The notes: generated from the sequence alone by a model not told the origin. Positions 29,529 through 38,577 are shown, counted from the first letter of the stretch. The stretch: DNA of 64,000 nt from Sphingomonas parva (ex Maeng et al. 2020) (GCF_004564275.1 NZ_SPDV01000007.1:62001-126000); one strand, 5' to 3'. Numbers and translations: made by a program.

Positions 29529-30466
29529 GCCACTTCCTCGCTGACCCGTTCGACGCGAACGCCCTGGGAGGCGACCGGCGCACGATAGGCCCGGGCGGCG
29601 ATGCCCGCCTCTACGAAGCTCCAGGACATCGCATCCTCGACCGCATCGGCGTCCTTCTCCAAGGCCCAGGCGAAGACCGACGGACCCGAGCCGGAGAAGG
29701 AGCAGCCCAAGGCGCCCGCCGCCAGCGCCGCTCCCTTGAGCTCGGGCAGAACGGGGAGGAGATGCTGCCGCTGCGGCTCGACCAGCACGTCCTCGAGTCC
29801 GGCGCGGATCAGGCCGAGATCACCGGCCGCGCAGCCGGCGACGAAGGCGGCGACCCGCCGGCTGTGCTCGACGACCAGCGGCATCGGCACCTCCTTGCGA
29901 AGAATGCCGCGCGCCATCCTGGTCTCCACCTTCACGGCGGGGTGCAGGACGATCGACACCACGCCCTTAGGCACCGGCAGCCTCTGGACCAGAGGCGGAT
30001 CCTCGCTGGCGGCGAGCACCAGTCCGCCGAGCAGGCTCGCCATGACATTGTCCCAATGCGGCGGATCGGACGCGATCCGCTCCCCCTCGAGCGCGAAGGG
30101 AAGCAGCTGCGCGACCGAAAACGGCTCGCCGAGCAGGGCGTTGGCGGCGGCGGCGCCGGCGACGGCGGAGGCCGCCGAGCCGCCCATTCCGGCGGCGAGC
30201 GGCACGCCCTTGTCGATGTCCAGCCGCATGCCGTGCGGCGCCCCGGCGGCATCGAGCACCGCCTGGGCGGCGGCAAGAGCGGTGTTGCTGGAGGGGCTCG
30301 GGGGAAGGCTCGCGACCAAGCCCGAGACGGAACCGAGGCGGACGCCCGGCGCATCCTCGCGCACCGCCGTCACCCGGTCGCGCGCGGCGTCGAAGGCCTG
30401 GCCGAGGATGTCGAAGCCGACCCCGACATTGCCGATGCTGGCGGGTGCGCTCGCAGAAGCCTGCAT
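29525..30466 (-). CDS. thrB: Homoserine kinase (GHMP family)
   Basis: A 313-residue kinase that phosphorylates homoserine. The GHMP nucleotide-binding loop is PLAAGMGGSAASAVAG, with the N-terminal substrate loop ASIGNVGVGFDILG and the C-terminal GCSFSGSGPSVFAW. The ATG at 30466, 11 bases after the preceding stop, gives the normal family start; the open frame continues upstream inside the preceding gene but lacks GHMP similarity. Confidence 0.94.
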   Translation of the reverse strand: MQASASAPASIGNVGVGFDILGQAFDAARDRVTAVREDAPGVRLGSVSGLVASLPPSPSSNTALAAAQAVLDAAGAPHGMRLDIDKGVPLAAGMGGSAASAVAGAAAANALLGEPFSVAQLLPFALEGERIASDPPHWDNVMASLLGGLVLAASEDPPLVQRLPVPKGVVSIVLHPAVKVETRMARGILRKEVPMPLVVEHSRRVAAFVAGCAAGDLGLIRAGLEDVLVEPQRQHLLPVLPELKGAALAAGALGCSFSGSGPSVFAWALEKDADAVEDAMSWSFVEAGIAARAYRAPVASQGVRVERVSEEVA

Positions 30467-30477
30467 CACCGATCCCT

Positions 30478-32211
30478 TCAGGCCAGGAGCTTCAGCGACA
30501 CCGGGGCGGGGAGATCCGCCGGCACCCGGCCGAGCAGCGCCCGCTGCGCGTCCATCACGTCTGCGAACACCGCCGTTGCCGTCGGCCATCTGCCGGCTCC
30601 CTTGCCGAATACCTGATGCACCATGCCGCTGCCATCGGTAACGAGGAAGCGGTTTTCCTCGTTGCGGGCGCCGGCGAGCGGATGCGCCACCGGCAGCGCG
30701 ACGACGCGCACCTCGGCCTCGATGCTGCCGTCGGGAAGGCGGCGGCATCGGCCGACCTGCTTCAGCACCTCGCCGCGGGCGAGCGCCGCCTGCGCCGCCT
30801 CCGGCGTCACGTCGCGCAGGCTCTCCTTGGCGATGCGGTCGGGCAACAGCGCCACGCCGAATGCTTCGCGGATCAGGATCGAGAGCTTGTCGGCGGCATC
30901 GTGGCTGTCGACGTCCGCGGCGGGATCGGCCTCGGCATAGCCGAGCTCCTGCGCCTGAGCGACGGCATCGTCGAAGCTCCAGCCTTCACCGAGGCGGCTG
31001 AGCAGATAATTGCACGTGCCGTTCATCACGCCTTCCAGCGCGACGACGTCGCCGTCAAGCCGCTTCAACGTCTCGAGGATCGGGGCGCCGCCGCCGACCG
31101 CGGCAGAATAGCGGATGGCGCCGCCGCCCGCCTCGGCACAGGCGTGGAGCGGATCGTAATATTTGGCGACCGCCGCCTTGTTGGCCGTGACCACCTGCGC
31201 GCCGTGGTGGAGTGCCGAGAGCATCAGCTCGGCCGGACGGTCGGCGCCGCCGAGCAGCTCGATGACCAGATCGGGATTCCCTGCCAGCGCCTCCGAGAGC
31301 TGGGCGGTATAGCGGCCGGGATCGCCATATTTGGCGGGGCGGCGGACCAGCACCGGATTGACCTCGAAGAGGTCCGGCCGCGACTGGAGATAGGCGAGAA
31401 CCCCGGCGCCGACGGCGCCGCAGCCGAGCAGCGCGACGCGGAGCCGCTCCGGCTTCGGCGGCCGCGCCTTTCTTGCGGGCACATGGGCGATCGTCGTTGC
31501 CTCGGCCGAGCCCAGCGCCGCCACCTCGATCAACACGTCCTCCTTCTCCGCCGCCCGGATCGCCTTTGGCTGGATCAGCCCGGCGCTGGCGGCCTCGGCC
31601 TCGGCATAGCGCATCTGCGAGAACCGCTCGGCGGCGGGATTCCTGGCAGGATCCTCGGCATAGACGCCGTCAACGTCCTTGATCAGCCTCACCCGGTGGG
31701 CATCGAGCCGCGCCGCGAAGAACACCGCGCTGAGGTCGGTGCCGCCACGGCCGAGGGTCACCACGCCATGCTCGGCGTGGCGGGCCGTGAAGCCGGGCAC
31801 GACGACCACGTCGTGCGCGGCGAGCTTCGCCCGGACCGCCTCGGCGTCGAGGCCGACGAGGTTGGCGTCGAGCGCTTCCCCCTCGGCGACCAGCCCCATC
31901 TCCTCCGGATCCATGGTACAGGCCCGCACGCCCACCTTGGCGAGCGCGAGCGCCATCAGCGCGGCGGAATGGAGCTCGCCGCAACGGGCGACCCGGGCGA
32001 CGAGGGTATCGGGACCGCCGCTGCCGACGCGCTCCGCCTGGTCGAGCAGCGCGTCGGTCTCGCCGGCGAGCGCGGAGACGACCGCCACGACTTTCTCTCC
32101 GTCGCGCACGTGCCGGTAAATCTCGAGGGCGACCGCCGGATAGTCGGCCTCGGTGCAGAGCACCGAACTTCCGAATTTCAGGACGCAGAGACGCTGGTTG
32201 TCGTCGGTCAT
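30478..32211 (-). CDS. Bifunctional aspartate kinase-homoserine dehydrogenase without ACT domains
   Basis: A 577-residue fusion: aspartate kinase about residues 8-245 (LKFGSSVLCT, GRGGTDLSAVFF), a linker PARKARPPKP, then homoserine dehydrogenase 258-577 (VALLGCGAVGAGVL, VVTANKAAVA, EGVMNGTCNYLLSRLGEG, DSHDAADKLSIL). E. coli ThrA is about 820 residues because two ACT regulatory domains sit between the two enzymes; these are missing here, so feedback control must be different. The ATG at 32211 has GAAGG upstream; the ATG at 32247 would place its ribosome site inside the terminator. Named thrA in enterobacteria. Confidence 0.93.
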   Translation of the reverse strand: MTDDNQRLCVLKFGSSVLCTEADYPAVALEIYRHVRDGEKVVAVVSALAGETDALLDQAERVGSGGPDTLVARVARCGELHSAALMALALAKVGVRACTMDPEEMGLVAEGEALDANLVGLDAEAVRAKLAAHDVVVVPGFTARHAEHGVVTLGRGGTDLSAVFFAARLDAHRVRLIKDVDGVYAEDPARNPAAERFSQMRYAEAEAASAGLIQPKAIRAAEKEDVLIEVAALGSAEATTIAHVPARKARPPKPERLRVALLGCGAVGAGVLAYLQSRPDLFEVNPVLVRRPAKYGDPGRYTAQLSEALAGNPDLVIELLGGADRPAELMLSALHHGAQVVTANKAAVAKYYDPLHACAEAGGGAIRYSAAVGGGAPILETLKRLDGDVVALEGVMNGTCNYLLSRLGEGWSFDDAVAQAQELGYAEADPAADVDSHDAADKLSILIREAFGVALLPDRIAKESLRDVTPEAAQAALARGEVLKQVGRCRRLPDGSIEAEVRVVALPVAHPLAGARNEENRFLVTDGSGMVHQVFGKGAGRWPTATAVFADVMDAQRALLGRVPADLPAPVSLKLLA

Positions 32212-32253
32212 CGAAATCGCCTTCAGATCTGATGTGGAACGGGACATTGGGAT

Positions 32254-32288
32254 AAAAAAAACCCGCTCACCTTGGGGGGGAGCGGGTT
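32254..32288 (-). terminator. Attenuator terminator of the thr operon
   Basis: On the minus strand AACCCGCTC pairs with GAGCGGGTT (11-base loop) followed by a run of eight T. It lies between the leader peptide and the fusion enzyme gene. A competing GAGCGG arm (32315-32320) overlaps the end of the leader peptide and can pair with the 5' terminator arm. Confidence 0.9.
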
Positions 32289-32311
32289 GAAAGCTCGGAT
32301 CTCTCGGATCG

Positions 32312-32365
32312 TCAGCCGCTCGCCCCCCGGAACCGGGTGGTGATGGTGATAATCGTCGTCATCAT
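32312..32365 (-). CDS. thr operon leader peptide
   Basis: Seventeen residues, MMTTIITITTRFRGASG, with five Thr and three Ile codons in eight positions, the classic control run for threonine operons regulated by threonyl- and isoleucyl-tRNA. Stalling here would allow the downstream antiterminator to form. The ribosome site is weak. It sits about 90 bases downstream of the predicted promoter. Confidence 0.85.
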   Translation of the reverse strand: MMTTIITITTRFRGASG

Positions 32366-32450
32366 CGAGCACGCAGCACCGCCCGCCGTGCCTGGGGCAC
32401 GCGTGAGAAACGGGTTGGCGCTGCGAAGGGACAATGCACGATACCTCGGT

Positions 32451-32490
32451 TTGGGATCCCATATGTGCCGGGCAGAAGCCGAGTCGTCAA
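32451..32490 (-). promoter_or_regulatory. Predicted thr operon promoter overlapping operator TTGGGATCCC
   Basis: On the minus strand TTGACG (32485-32490) and CACATA (32462-32467) are separated by 17 bases, a good sigma-70 promoter. Directly after the -10 lies GGGATCCCAA (32451-32460), the same palindrome as at the ilvC promoter. Binding of a repressor there would block the start site. Confidence 0.6.
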
Positions 32491-32534
32491 CCGCAAAAAG
32501 GGCGCCTTCGTAGAATTGCGATCGAAACGTATGA

Positions 32535-32549
32535 TTTGGGATACAATCT
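32535..32549 (-). promoter_or_regulatory. Operator-like motif AGATTGTATCCCAAA
   Basis: This site shares 13 bases with the site before ilvD and lies about 86 bp upstream of the thr promoter operator, so it could be a distal site for a dimer or looping repressor. It is 60 bp from the 3' end of proA. Confidence 0.45.
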
Positions 32550-32609
32550 ACCTCGCGTAGCCTCTCCCCCTTTCGAAGAAGGCGCGAGCGACGGAACGCG
32601 GGCCTCTTG

Positions 32610-33836
32610 CTACGGCCGGGTCTGGCCGGTGCCGCGAACGACATATTTGAAGCTGGTGAGCTGCTCCGGTCCGACCGGTCCGCGGGCGTGGAGCTTGCCG
32701 GTGGCGATCCCGATTTCCGCACCGAAGCCGAACTCGCCGCCGTCGGCGAACTGAGTCGAGGCGTTCCAGATCACGATGGCGCTGTCGACGCGGTCGAGGA
32801 AAGCCTCGGCCGCAACCGGATCCTCCGCCACGATCGCTTCGGTGTGGCCGGTGCCGTAGCGGGCGATATGGGCGACGGCCCCGGCGACTCCGTCGACGAG
32901 CCGGACGGCGAGGATCGGCGCGAGATATTCGGTCGCCCAGTCCGCCTCGGCGGCGGCGGCCATAGGTACGATCGCGCGGGCGCCCGCGTCGCCGCGCAGC
33001 TCGCATCCTTGGAGCGCCTCGGCGAGGCGCGGCAGCAGCACGGGCGCGGCGGCGCGGTCGACGAGCAGGGTCTCGGTCGCGCCGCACACCGAGACGCGAC
33101 GCAGCTTGGCGTTCGCGACGATCTCGGCGGCCATTACGGGGTCCGCCGATTCGTGGACATAGGTGTGGCAGACACCCTCGAGATGGCCGAGCGTCGGCAC
33201 CCTGGCGTCGCGGCTCACCCGCTCGACCAGGGCCTTGCCGCCGCGCGGGATGATCAGATCGATCGCGCCGGACAGGCCCTCGAGCATCATGCCTACGGCC
33301 GCACGATCGGCGGTGGCGACGATCTGGACCGCGCCGGCGGGAATGCCGGTCTCGGCGAGACCCGCCGCCAGCGCGCGATGGAGGGCGAGCGCGCTGCGCA
33401 GCGCCTCGCTCCCCGAGCGCAGGATGATGGCGTTGCCCGAGCGCAGGCAGATCGCCGCCGCATCGGCGGTGACGTTGGGCCGGCTTTCGTAGATCATGCC
33501 GATCACGCCGATCGGCGTGCGCACGCGGGCGATGTCGAGGCCGTTCGGCCGCTGCCAGCGCGCGATCTCGGCGCCGACCGGATCCGGCAGATCGGCCACT
33601 GCCTCGACCGCGGCGGCGATCCCCTCCAGCCGCGCGTCGTTCAGAAGGAGGCGGTCGACCATGGCCGTGGCCGCGCCGACGTCCGCGGCATTGGCGGCGA
33701 GGATGGCGCCGGCCTCGGCCCGGATGTGGCGGGCCATCGCCCGAATCGCCTCGGAGCGCGCCTCGGCCGACAGGCTGCGCAGCACGTCCGCCGCCAGCCG
33801 TGCCTGACGGCCCATTTGGTTCATCATGTCCTGCAT
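32610..33836 (-). CDS. proA: Gamma-glutamyl phosphate reductase
   Basis: A 408-residue enzyme reducing glutamyl 5-phosphate to the semialdehyde in proline synthesis. The catalytic cysteine lies in [38 protein letters not shown] and [11 protein letters not shown] are NADPH-binding region motifs. Its ATG shares one base with the proB stop (TGATG). ProA and ProB act as a complex because the intermediate is unstable. Confidence 0.96.
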   Translation of the reverse strand: MQDMMNQMGRQARLAADVLRSLSAEARSEAIRAMARHIRAEAGAILAANAADVGAATAMVDRLLLNDARLEGIAAAVEAVADLPDPVGAEIARWQRPNGLDIARVRTPIGVIGMIYESRPNVTADAAAICLRSGNAIILRSGSEALRSALALHRALAAGLAETGIPAGAVQIVATADRAAVGMMLEGLSGAIDLIIPRGGKALVERVSRDARVPTLGHLEGVCHTYVHESADPVMAAEIVANAKLRRVSVCGATETLLVDRAAAPVLLPRLAEALQGCELRGDAGARAIVPMAAAAEADWATEYLAPILAVRLVDGVAGAVAHIARYGTGHTEAIVAEDPVAAEAFLDRVDSAIVIWNASTQFADGGEFGFGAEIGIATGKLHARGPVGPEQLTSFKYVVRGTGQTRP

Positions 33837-34978
33837 CAGACCAGCACCAGATCGTCCCTGTGAATCAGCTCGTCCGGGCCACTATAGCCCAGCCGCTCCG
33901 CGATGGCCGCGCTGACGCAGCCGGCGATCGCCTGCGCCTCGGCCGAGGTATAGGCGCTGAGGCCGCGTGCGACCTCGCGCCCCGCCGGATCGAGCACGCG
34001 CAGGCAAACTCCGCGTTCGAACACGCCGCCCACCGCGCGAACGCCGGCCGGCAGCAGGCTCTTGCCGCCCGCCAGGGCCCGAACCGCGCCCTCGTCGATC
34101 GTGACCGAGCCCGCCGGCTCCAGCGTTCCCGCGATCCACTGCTTGTACGCCCCGGCGGGCGAACCGGAGGCCGCGATCACGGTGGCGCGGGCGCCGTGCT
34201 GAAGCGCGCGGAGCGGATTGGCCGCATGGCCGTGCGCGATGATCGTGGCGCAGCCGAAGCCGCGCGCGATCCGCGCCGCGGCGATCTTGGTGCGCATGCC
34301 CCCGGTCCCGACCCCGGCGCTCCCCGCCCCGCCGGCGAAACCCTCGATCGTCTCGTCGATCGCATCGAGGAAGGGGAGATGCTCGGCACCGGGCTCCCGA
34401 GACGGATCGGCGGTGTAGAGGCCGTCGACGTCGGACAGGAGGATGAGGACGTCGCTGCGGATCATCTGGGCGACCCGGGCCGAGAGCCGATCGTTGTCGC
34501 CGTAGCGCAGCTCCTCGGTCGCGACGCTGTCGTTCTCGTTGACCACCGGCAGGGCACCCTCGCGCAGCAGCACTTCCATGGTCGCCCTGGCATTGAGCCA
34601 GCGGCGGCGCGATTCGGTGTCCTCGACGGTGAGCAGCAGCTGCGCCGTCGGGATCCCGGCACGGGCCATCGCCGCCTCCCAGGCCGCCATCAGCCGGGGC
34701 TGCCCGGCCGCCGCGGCCGCCTGCTTGAGATCGAGCCGGGCCGACCGCTTGAGGCCGAGCTTGCCGCGTCCGAGCGCGACCGCGCCCGACGAGACGACGA
34801 CGGTGTGCTTGCCCGCAGCGCGAAGGGCGGCGAGGTCCTCGGCGACGCTGTCCAGCCAGGCACGGCGAACATCCTCGCCCTCGATCAGCAGCGAGGAGCC
34901 GATCTTCACGGTGACGCGCCGCGCCGCGGCGATACGCCCCGCCGCGTCGTTCATCCCGCGCTGTTCGACTCCGCTCAT
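33836..34978 (-). CDS. proB: Glutamate 5-kinase
   Basis: A 380-residue kinase starting proline synthesis. The amino-acid kinase fold begins [10 protein letters not shown], with [19 protein letters not shown] and [13 protein letters not shown] in the catalytic region, and a C-terminal PUA domain from about residue 285. The ATG at 34978 is used because TAGG lies at suitable distance; an ATG eight codons later is also possible. It is divergent from the GntR regulator, with an operator-like motif between them. Confidence 0.94.
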   Translation of the reverse strand: MSGVEQRGMNDAAGRIAAARRVTVKIGSSLLIEGEDVRRAWLDSVAEDLAALRAAGKHTVVVSSGAVALGRGKLGLKRSARLDLKQAAAAAGQPRLMAAWEAAMARAGIPTAQLLLTVEDTESRRRWLNARATMEVLLREGALPVVNENDSVATEELRYGDNDRLSARVAQMIRSDVLILLSDVDGLYTADPSREPGAEHLPFLDAIDETIEGFAGGAGSAGVGTGGMRTKIAAARIARGFGCATIIAHGHAANPLRALQHGARATVIAASGSPAGAYKQWIAGTLEPAGSVTIDEGAVRALAGGKSLLPAGVRAVGGVFERGVCLRVLDPAGREVARGLSAYTSAEAQAIAGCVSAAIAERLGYSGPDELIHRDDLVLV

Positions 34979-35017
34979 GCGCGCGAGCCTAGGAAGCGCT
35001 GTTGCGCCGCACAACAA

Positions 35018-35029
35018 AGATTGTATCCC
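35018..35029 (+). promoter_or_regulatory. Operator-like motif AGATTGTATCCC between proB and the GntR gene
   Basis: The motif also appears upstream of ilvD and between thr and proA. Here it lies 40 bp upstream of proB and 84 bp upstream of the GntR gene. TTGCGC (35002-35007) and TATCCC (35024-35029), 16 bases apart, could be the gntR promoter, so the site would allow autoregulation. Confidence 0.5.
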
Positions 35030-35112
35030 GAGTTGTGGACGGGGACCCTGCCTCCCAGCTATGAGGCTGCGCGAGAGAGCGGGACAACCCCCCGTTCGGG
35101 ACCGGAGAGAGC

Positions 35113-35799
35113 GTGGAAAGCCCCGTAGCGCAGCGTATTCGTGAACTGATCGTCGAGGGCACGCTTGCCCCCGGCACCCGTGTCGCCGAAGCGGCGATCG
35201 CCGAGCGGCTCGGAGTCTCCCGCACGCCGGTGCGCAACGCGCTCCCCGCTCTCGCGATGGAAGGCCTGCTCGAGCCCGCCGGCAAGCGCGGCTGGGCTGT
35301 CCGCGGCTTCAGCGTCGAGGACAGCTTCCGAGGCACCGAGATTCGCTGCCTGCTCGAAGGCTATGCGGCGCGCGAGCTTGCCGCCCGTCCCGACCGCGGT
35401 CCGGTCGTCGCCGAGCTGCGCGACTGCCTTGCCGAAGGCGACGCGATCTTCGCCAAGGGCCATGTCGTCAAGGAAGACGAGGAGGCCTATGGCCGGATGA
35501 ACCGCCGCTTCCACGACACGATCAACAGCGGCGCGCGCGATCCCCTGCTCTCCGATCTCATCCACCGCGTTTACGCGGTGCCGTTCGTCGCACCGGCCGT
35601 GGTCGCGTTCAACCGCGTGCCGCTCGAGGAGATCTTCCCGATCCTCGTCTCCGGCCATCACCAGCACCACGCCATCGTCGACGCCATCGAAGCCGGCCAG
35701 CCCGACGTCGCCGAGACGCTGATGCGCGGCCACAGCTCGCCGGCGCGCCGCAGCCTGGGACTCGACAAGCTCCCCGAGATCGCCTTGCCCGACGTCTGA
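35113..35799 (+). CDS. GntR-family (FCD-domain) transcriptional regulator
   Basis: A 228-residue regulator: an N-terminal winged helix (about 1-65; RIRELIVEGTLAPGTRVAE, ERLGVSRTPVRNAL) and an alpha-helical FCD ligand domain (about 80-215) with His and Asp residues such as NRRFHDTI and SGHHQHHAIVDAI that could bind a metal. The start is GTG with GGAGAG upstream. It is encoded between proline and methionine genes, and the motif it may recognise recurs at four amino-acid loci. The ligand is unknown. Confidence 0.92.
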   Translation: MESPVAQRIRELIVEGTLAPGTRVAEAAIAERLGVSRTPVRNALPALAMEGLLEPAGKRGWAVRGFSVEDSFRGTEIRCLLEGYAARELAARPDRGPVVAELRDCLAEGDAIFAKGHVVKEDEEAYGRMNRRFHDTINSGARDPLLSDLIHRVYAVPFVAPAVVAFNRVPLEEIFPILVSGHHQHHAIVDAIEAGQPDVAETLMRGHSSPARRSLGLDKLPEIALPDV

Positions 35800-35901
35800 C
35801 ATCGGATGCGAAGAGGCCCCGGCAGCCTCGACCCGGGCGCGACGCTCTTGCGGAGAGCCCGTACTTGACCTGTTAAGCCCGCGCGCCGTAAGGAGGGGCA
35901 T

Positions 35902-35995
35902 CGGACGCCCAGCGTCCGTGCATCAAGAGTGGGTCATCTCGACCCACGCCAACCTGCCCAGCCCGGGCAAGGTGGCGGTCCCAGCGGGACGATGC
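35902..35995 (+). ncRNA. Structured leader RNA of metX-metB, candidate riboswitch
   Basis: The leader can fold as follows. Helix P1 GCATC (35920-35924) with GATGC (35991-35995) closes three hairpins: GTGGGTC/GACCCAC (35929-35947), GCCAACCTGCCC with GGGCAAGGTGGC (35948-35976, with a bulge), and GTCCC/GGGAC (35978-35990). A further CGGACGC/GCGTCCG hairpin precedes it. A second GCATC at 35898-35902 could compete for P1. Leaders of methionine genes often sense S-adenosylmethionine, but conserved cores of the SAM-I, SAM-II or SAH classes are not evident. The fold is seen; a ligand role is inferred. Confidence 0.5.
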
Positions 35996-36053
35996 GGCCG
36001 AGACGGCAACGAACCGGGTCTCTCAGCCACATCTCCCGAGCGAAGGTAGGAAG

Positions 36054-37106
36054 ATGGAACTGAGTCTCGATCCCGTCCCCGGCATCGTCCCCGCGCCCGC
36101 TGCGCGTGCGATGGCGCGGCCGAAGCTCGGCCTTGCATTCGGTGGACGAGCCGAGGAGGTGGGCGGCGGCACGGAGCCCCTGTTCCTCGACGTCGAGGTC
36201 CCGCTTCCCGCCGCCCTCGCCCATCTCGGCGGCAGCACGCGGGCCACCGCGACCGGCAACCCGAAAGGCAAGACGGTGGTCGTCCTCGGCGGCATCTCCG
36301 GCAACCGTTTCGTCGCCGGCTCCGGCGACGGCGCGCCGGGCTGGTGGCCCGGTCTGGTCGGCAGCGGGCGCGCCGTCGATCCCGCGCGCCACCTGATCGT
36401 CGGCCTCGATTTCGCCGCGGATTCCGCCGGCCGCGTCGCGCCGACCACCGCAGAGCAGGCGCAGGTGCTGCTCGCCGCGCTCGACCGGCTCGGCCGCGCG
36501 CGGGCCGACGTGGTGATCGGCGCCTCCTACGGCGGCATGGTCGCGCTCGCCCTGGCGGAGATCGCCCCCGCGCGGGTCGGCAGCCTGATCGTGATCTCCG
36601 CCGGCGGAGAGCCGCATCCGCTCTCGACGGCCAATCGCGAGCTCCAGCGCCGCGTCGTCGCGCTCGGCATCGAAAGCGGCAAGGCCGACGAGGCTCTCGC
36701 CATCGCCCGCGGCATGGCGATGCTGACCTACCGCACGCCGGACGAATTCGCCGGGCGGTTCGAGGGCGGGATCGATGCCTGTTGTCCCCATACGGCATCG
36801 GCTCCGGGCGCCTATCTGCGCGCCCGCGGCAGCGCTTTCCGGGCGGTGATGTCGCCCGAGCGCTTCCTCAGCCTCTCCGGATCGATCGACCGCCACCGGG
36901 TCGATCCGTCGCGCATCGCCTGCCCCGTGCTGCTGATCGGCGCCGACAGCGATCAATTGGTCCCGCCGGACCAGATGCGCGCGCTGGCCGGACGCCTCGC
37001 CGGGCCTTCCGAGCTCCACCTCCTGCCTTGCCTCTACGGCCATGACATGTTCCTGAAGGAGGCCGAGGCGGTCGGGCGGATCATCGCTCCCTTCCTGGCG
37101 CGCTGA
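36054..37106 (+). CDS. metX: Homoserine O-acyltransferase (MetX-like alpha/beta hydrolase)
   Basis: A 350-residue alpha/beta-hydrolase fold acyltransferase that would acylate homoserine, the first methionine-specific step. The nucleophile is Ser158 in GASYGGM; the acid and base are likely the Asp in IGADSDQLVPP and the His in YGHDMFLKE. It is a little shorter than typical MetX (370-400). The ATG follows AGGTAGGAAG. Next to metB, the acyl group is probably succinyl, but this cannot be told from sequence alone. Confidence 0.85.
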   Translation: MELSLDPVPGIVPAPAARAMARPKLGLAFGGRAEEVGGGTEPLFLDVEVPLPAALAHLGGSTRATATGNPKGKTVVVLGGISGNRFVAGSGDGAPGWWPGLVGSGRAVDPARHLIVGLDFAADSAGRVAPTTAEQAQVLLAALDRLGRARADVVIGASYGGMVALALAEIAPARVGSLIVISAGGEPHPLSTANRELQRRVVALGIESGKADEALAIARGMAMLTYRTPDEFAGRFEGGIDACCPHTASAPGAYLRARGSAFRAVMSPERFLSLSGSIDRHRVDPSRIACPVLLIGADSDQLVPPDQMRALAGRLAGPSELHLLPCLYGHDMFLKEAEAVGRIIAPFLAR

Positions 37107-37107
37107 G

Positions 37108-38253
37108 ATGGGCGAGACCCGCAAGCCGGCGACCATCGTCGCCGCCGCGCATGTTGCGCGCGACCCGGGCTTTCGCGGCGTCGTCCCCCCGGTCGTCGTC
37201 TCCGACACCTATCAATGGGAGGATTCGGACACCAAGCCGGACTATGATTACTCCCGCACCGTCAGCCCCAATCGCGATCTGGTGATCGACGCGCTGGCGG
37301 CGCTCGAGGGCGCGGCCGGCGGAGTCGTCACCGGCAGCGGCCAATCGGCCGCGCTCCTCGCCCTGCTGATCCTGCCGGCCGGCGCCCATGTCGTCGCGCC
37401 CCACGATTGCTACGGCGGGACCTATCGGCTGATTAAAGGTCTGGAGGACCAGGGCAAGCTGCGGGCCAGCTTCGTCGACATGGCCGATCCGGCCGCGCTC
37501 GCCGACGTGCTCGACGGCGGCGCGGACCTGCTGTGGATCGAGACCCCCAGCAATCCTTTGCTCCGGGTGACCGACATCGCCCGGGTGGCGGCGGCCGGAC
37601 GCTCGGCAGGCGCGCTGGTCTGCGCCGACAACACGCTCGCCACGCCGCTGCGCCAGAGACCGCTGGCGCTCGGCTGCGACCTCGTCATGCATTCGACGAC
37701 CAAGGCGCTGAACGGCCATTCGGACCTGTTCGGCGGCGCGCTGCTCGCCGGCGATCCCGCACTGGTCGAGCAGCTCCAATGGTGGTCGAACGCCGCCGGG
37801 CTCAACGCCTCGGCCCAGGACAGCGCGCAATTGCTGCGCGGGCTGCGCACCCTCAATCTGCGGCTCGACCGGCAGGAAGCGAGTGCGCGGCGAGTCGCCG
37901 AGTGGCTCGCGGCCCATCCCAAGGTGCAGGGGGTGAACTATCCCGGTCTGGCGGATCATCCCGGCCATGAGGTCGCCGCTGCCCAGCAGGACGGGCCGGG
38001 CTTCATGATCAGCTTCCGGGTGCGCGGCGACGCTCCGGCGTTCCTCGCCGCGCTCGAGCTCGTCACCCTCGCCTCCTCGCTGGGCAGCTTCGCGACCTTG
38101 ATCTGCAAGCCCGCGACGATGACCCACCGCGGCATGCCGCCCGAGGCACAGGCCGAGGCTGGAATCGCGCCCGACCTCCTCCGCCTCTCGGTCGGCCTCG
38201 AGGATGCCGACGACCTGATCGCGGACCTGGAGCGCGGCTTCTCCCGCCTCTGA
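37108..38253 (+). CDS. metB: Cystathionine gamma-synthase (PLP enzyme)
   Basis: A 381-residue Cys/Met-metabolism PLP enzyme. Lys199 in HSTTKALNGHSD carries PLP; DYDYSRTVSPNRD, VVAPHDCYGGTYRLIK and ETPSNPLLRVTDIA match E. coli MetB closely. It starts one base after the metX stop, so the two are translated together. An O-succinylhomoserine sulfhydrylase (MetZ) function is a possible alternative. Confidence 0.9.
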   Translation: MGETRKPATIVAAAHVARDPGFRGVVPPVVVSDTYQWEDSDTKPDYDYSRTVSPNRDLVIDALAALEGAAGGVVTGSGQSAALLALLILPAGAHVVAPHDCYGGTYRLIKGLEDQGKLRASFVDMADPAALADVLDGGADLLWIETPSNPLLRVTDIARVAAAGRSAGALVCADNTLATPLRQRPLALGCDLVMHSTTKALNGHSDLFGGALLAGDPALVEQLQWWSNAAGLNASAQDSAQLLRGLRTLNLRLDRQEASARRVAEWLAAHPKVQGVNYPGLADHPGHEVAAAQQDGPGFMISFRVRGDAPAFLAALELVTLASSLGSFATLICKPATMTHRGMPPEAQAEAGIAPDLLRLSVGLEDADDLIADLERGFSRL

Positions 38254-38577
38254 GCCGTCGAGTTTCCTGCGCCGGGCTCGCCACCTGAGGCGCCGAAGAC
38301 ACTCGAGCGGACGCACAGGACGGTCCCGTGTCGAAACGGGCGGCAGCGTGAACCGGACGCTGCTCACCAAGATCACCGGCTGCGGTGGCAAGTCGGCGCG
38401 TTGCCGGTGGATAGATCGTGGCATACACTCCCGAAGATCGGCCAGGCGATTCGACGACGCGAGATCGTGCGGCCGGATGTGCGCGTTCGTTTTCGCGCGG
38501 GACCGAAGGCTTCGAATACATCTCGTCTTCCGCGGCGGGCGCTGATTGCTTCAACCGACTCTTCGAGGAGGCGAGCC
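38254..38577. other. 324-bp interval with no supported gene
   Basis: A short CCCGT/ACGGG hairpin at 38325-38340 without a T-run could end metX-metB transcription. A 65-codon frame at 38348-38545 has a Cys/Arg-rich composition and no good ribosome site. The promoter of the downstream membrane-protein gene should lie here but I cannot identify it. Confidence 0.5.

Noticed and set aside
35902-36053. Calling the metX leader a SAM-I or SAM-II riboswitch outright
   Set aside because: Conserved cores of those classes were not found. Only an unnamed structured RNA is claimed.
38348-38545. 65-codon frame between metB and the unknown membrane protein
   Set aside because: No ribosome site, odd composition (Arg/Cys), no domain.
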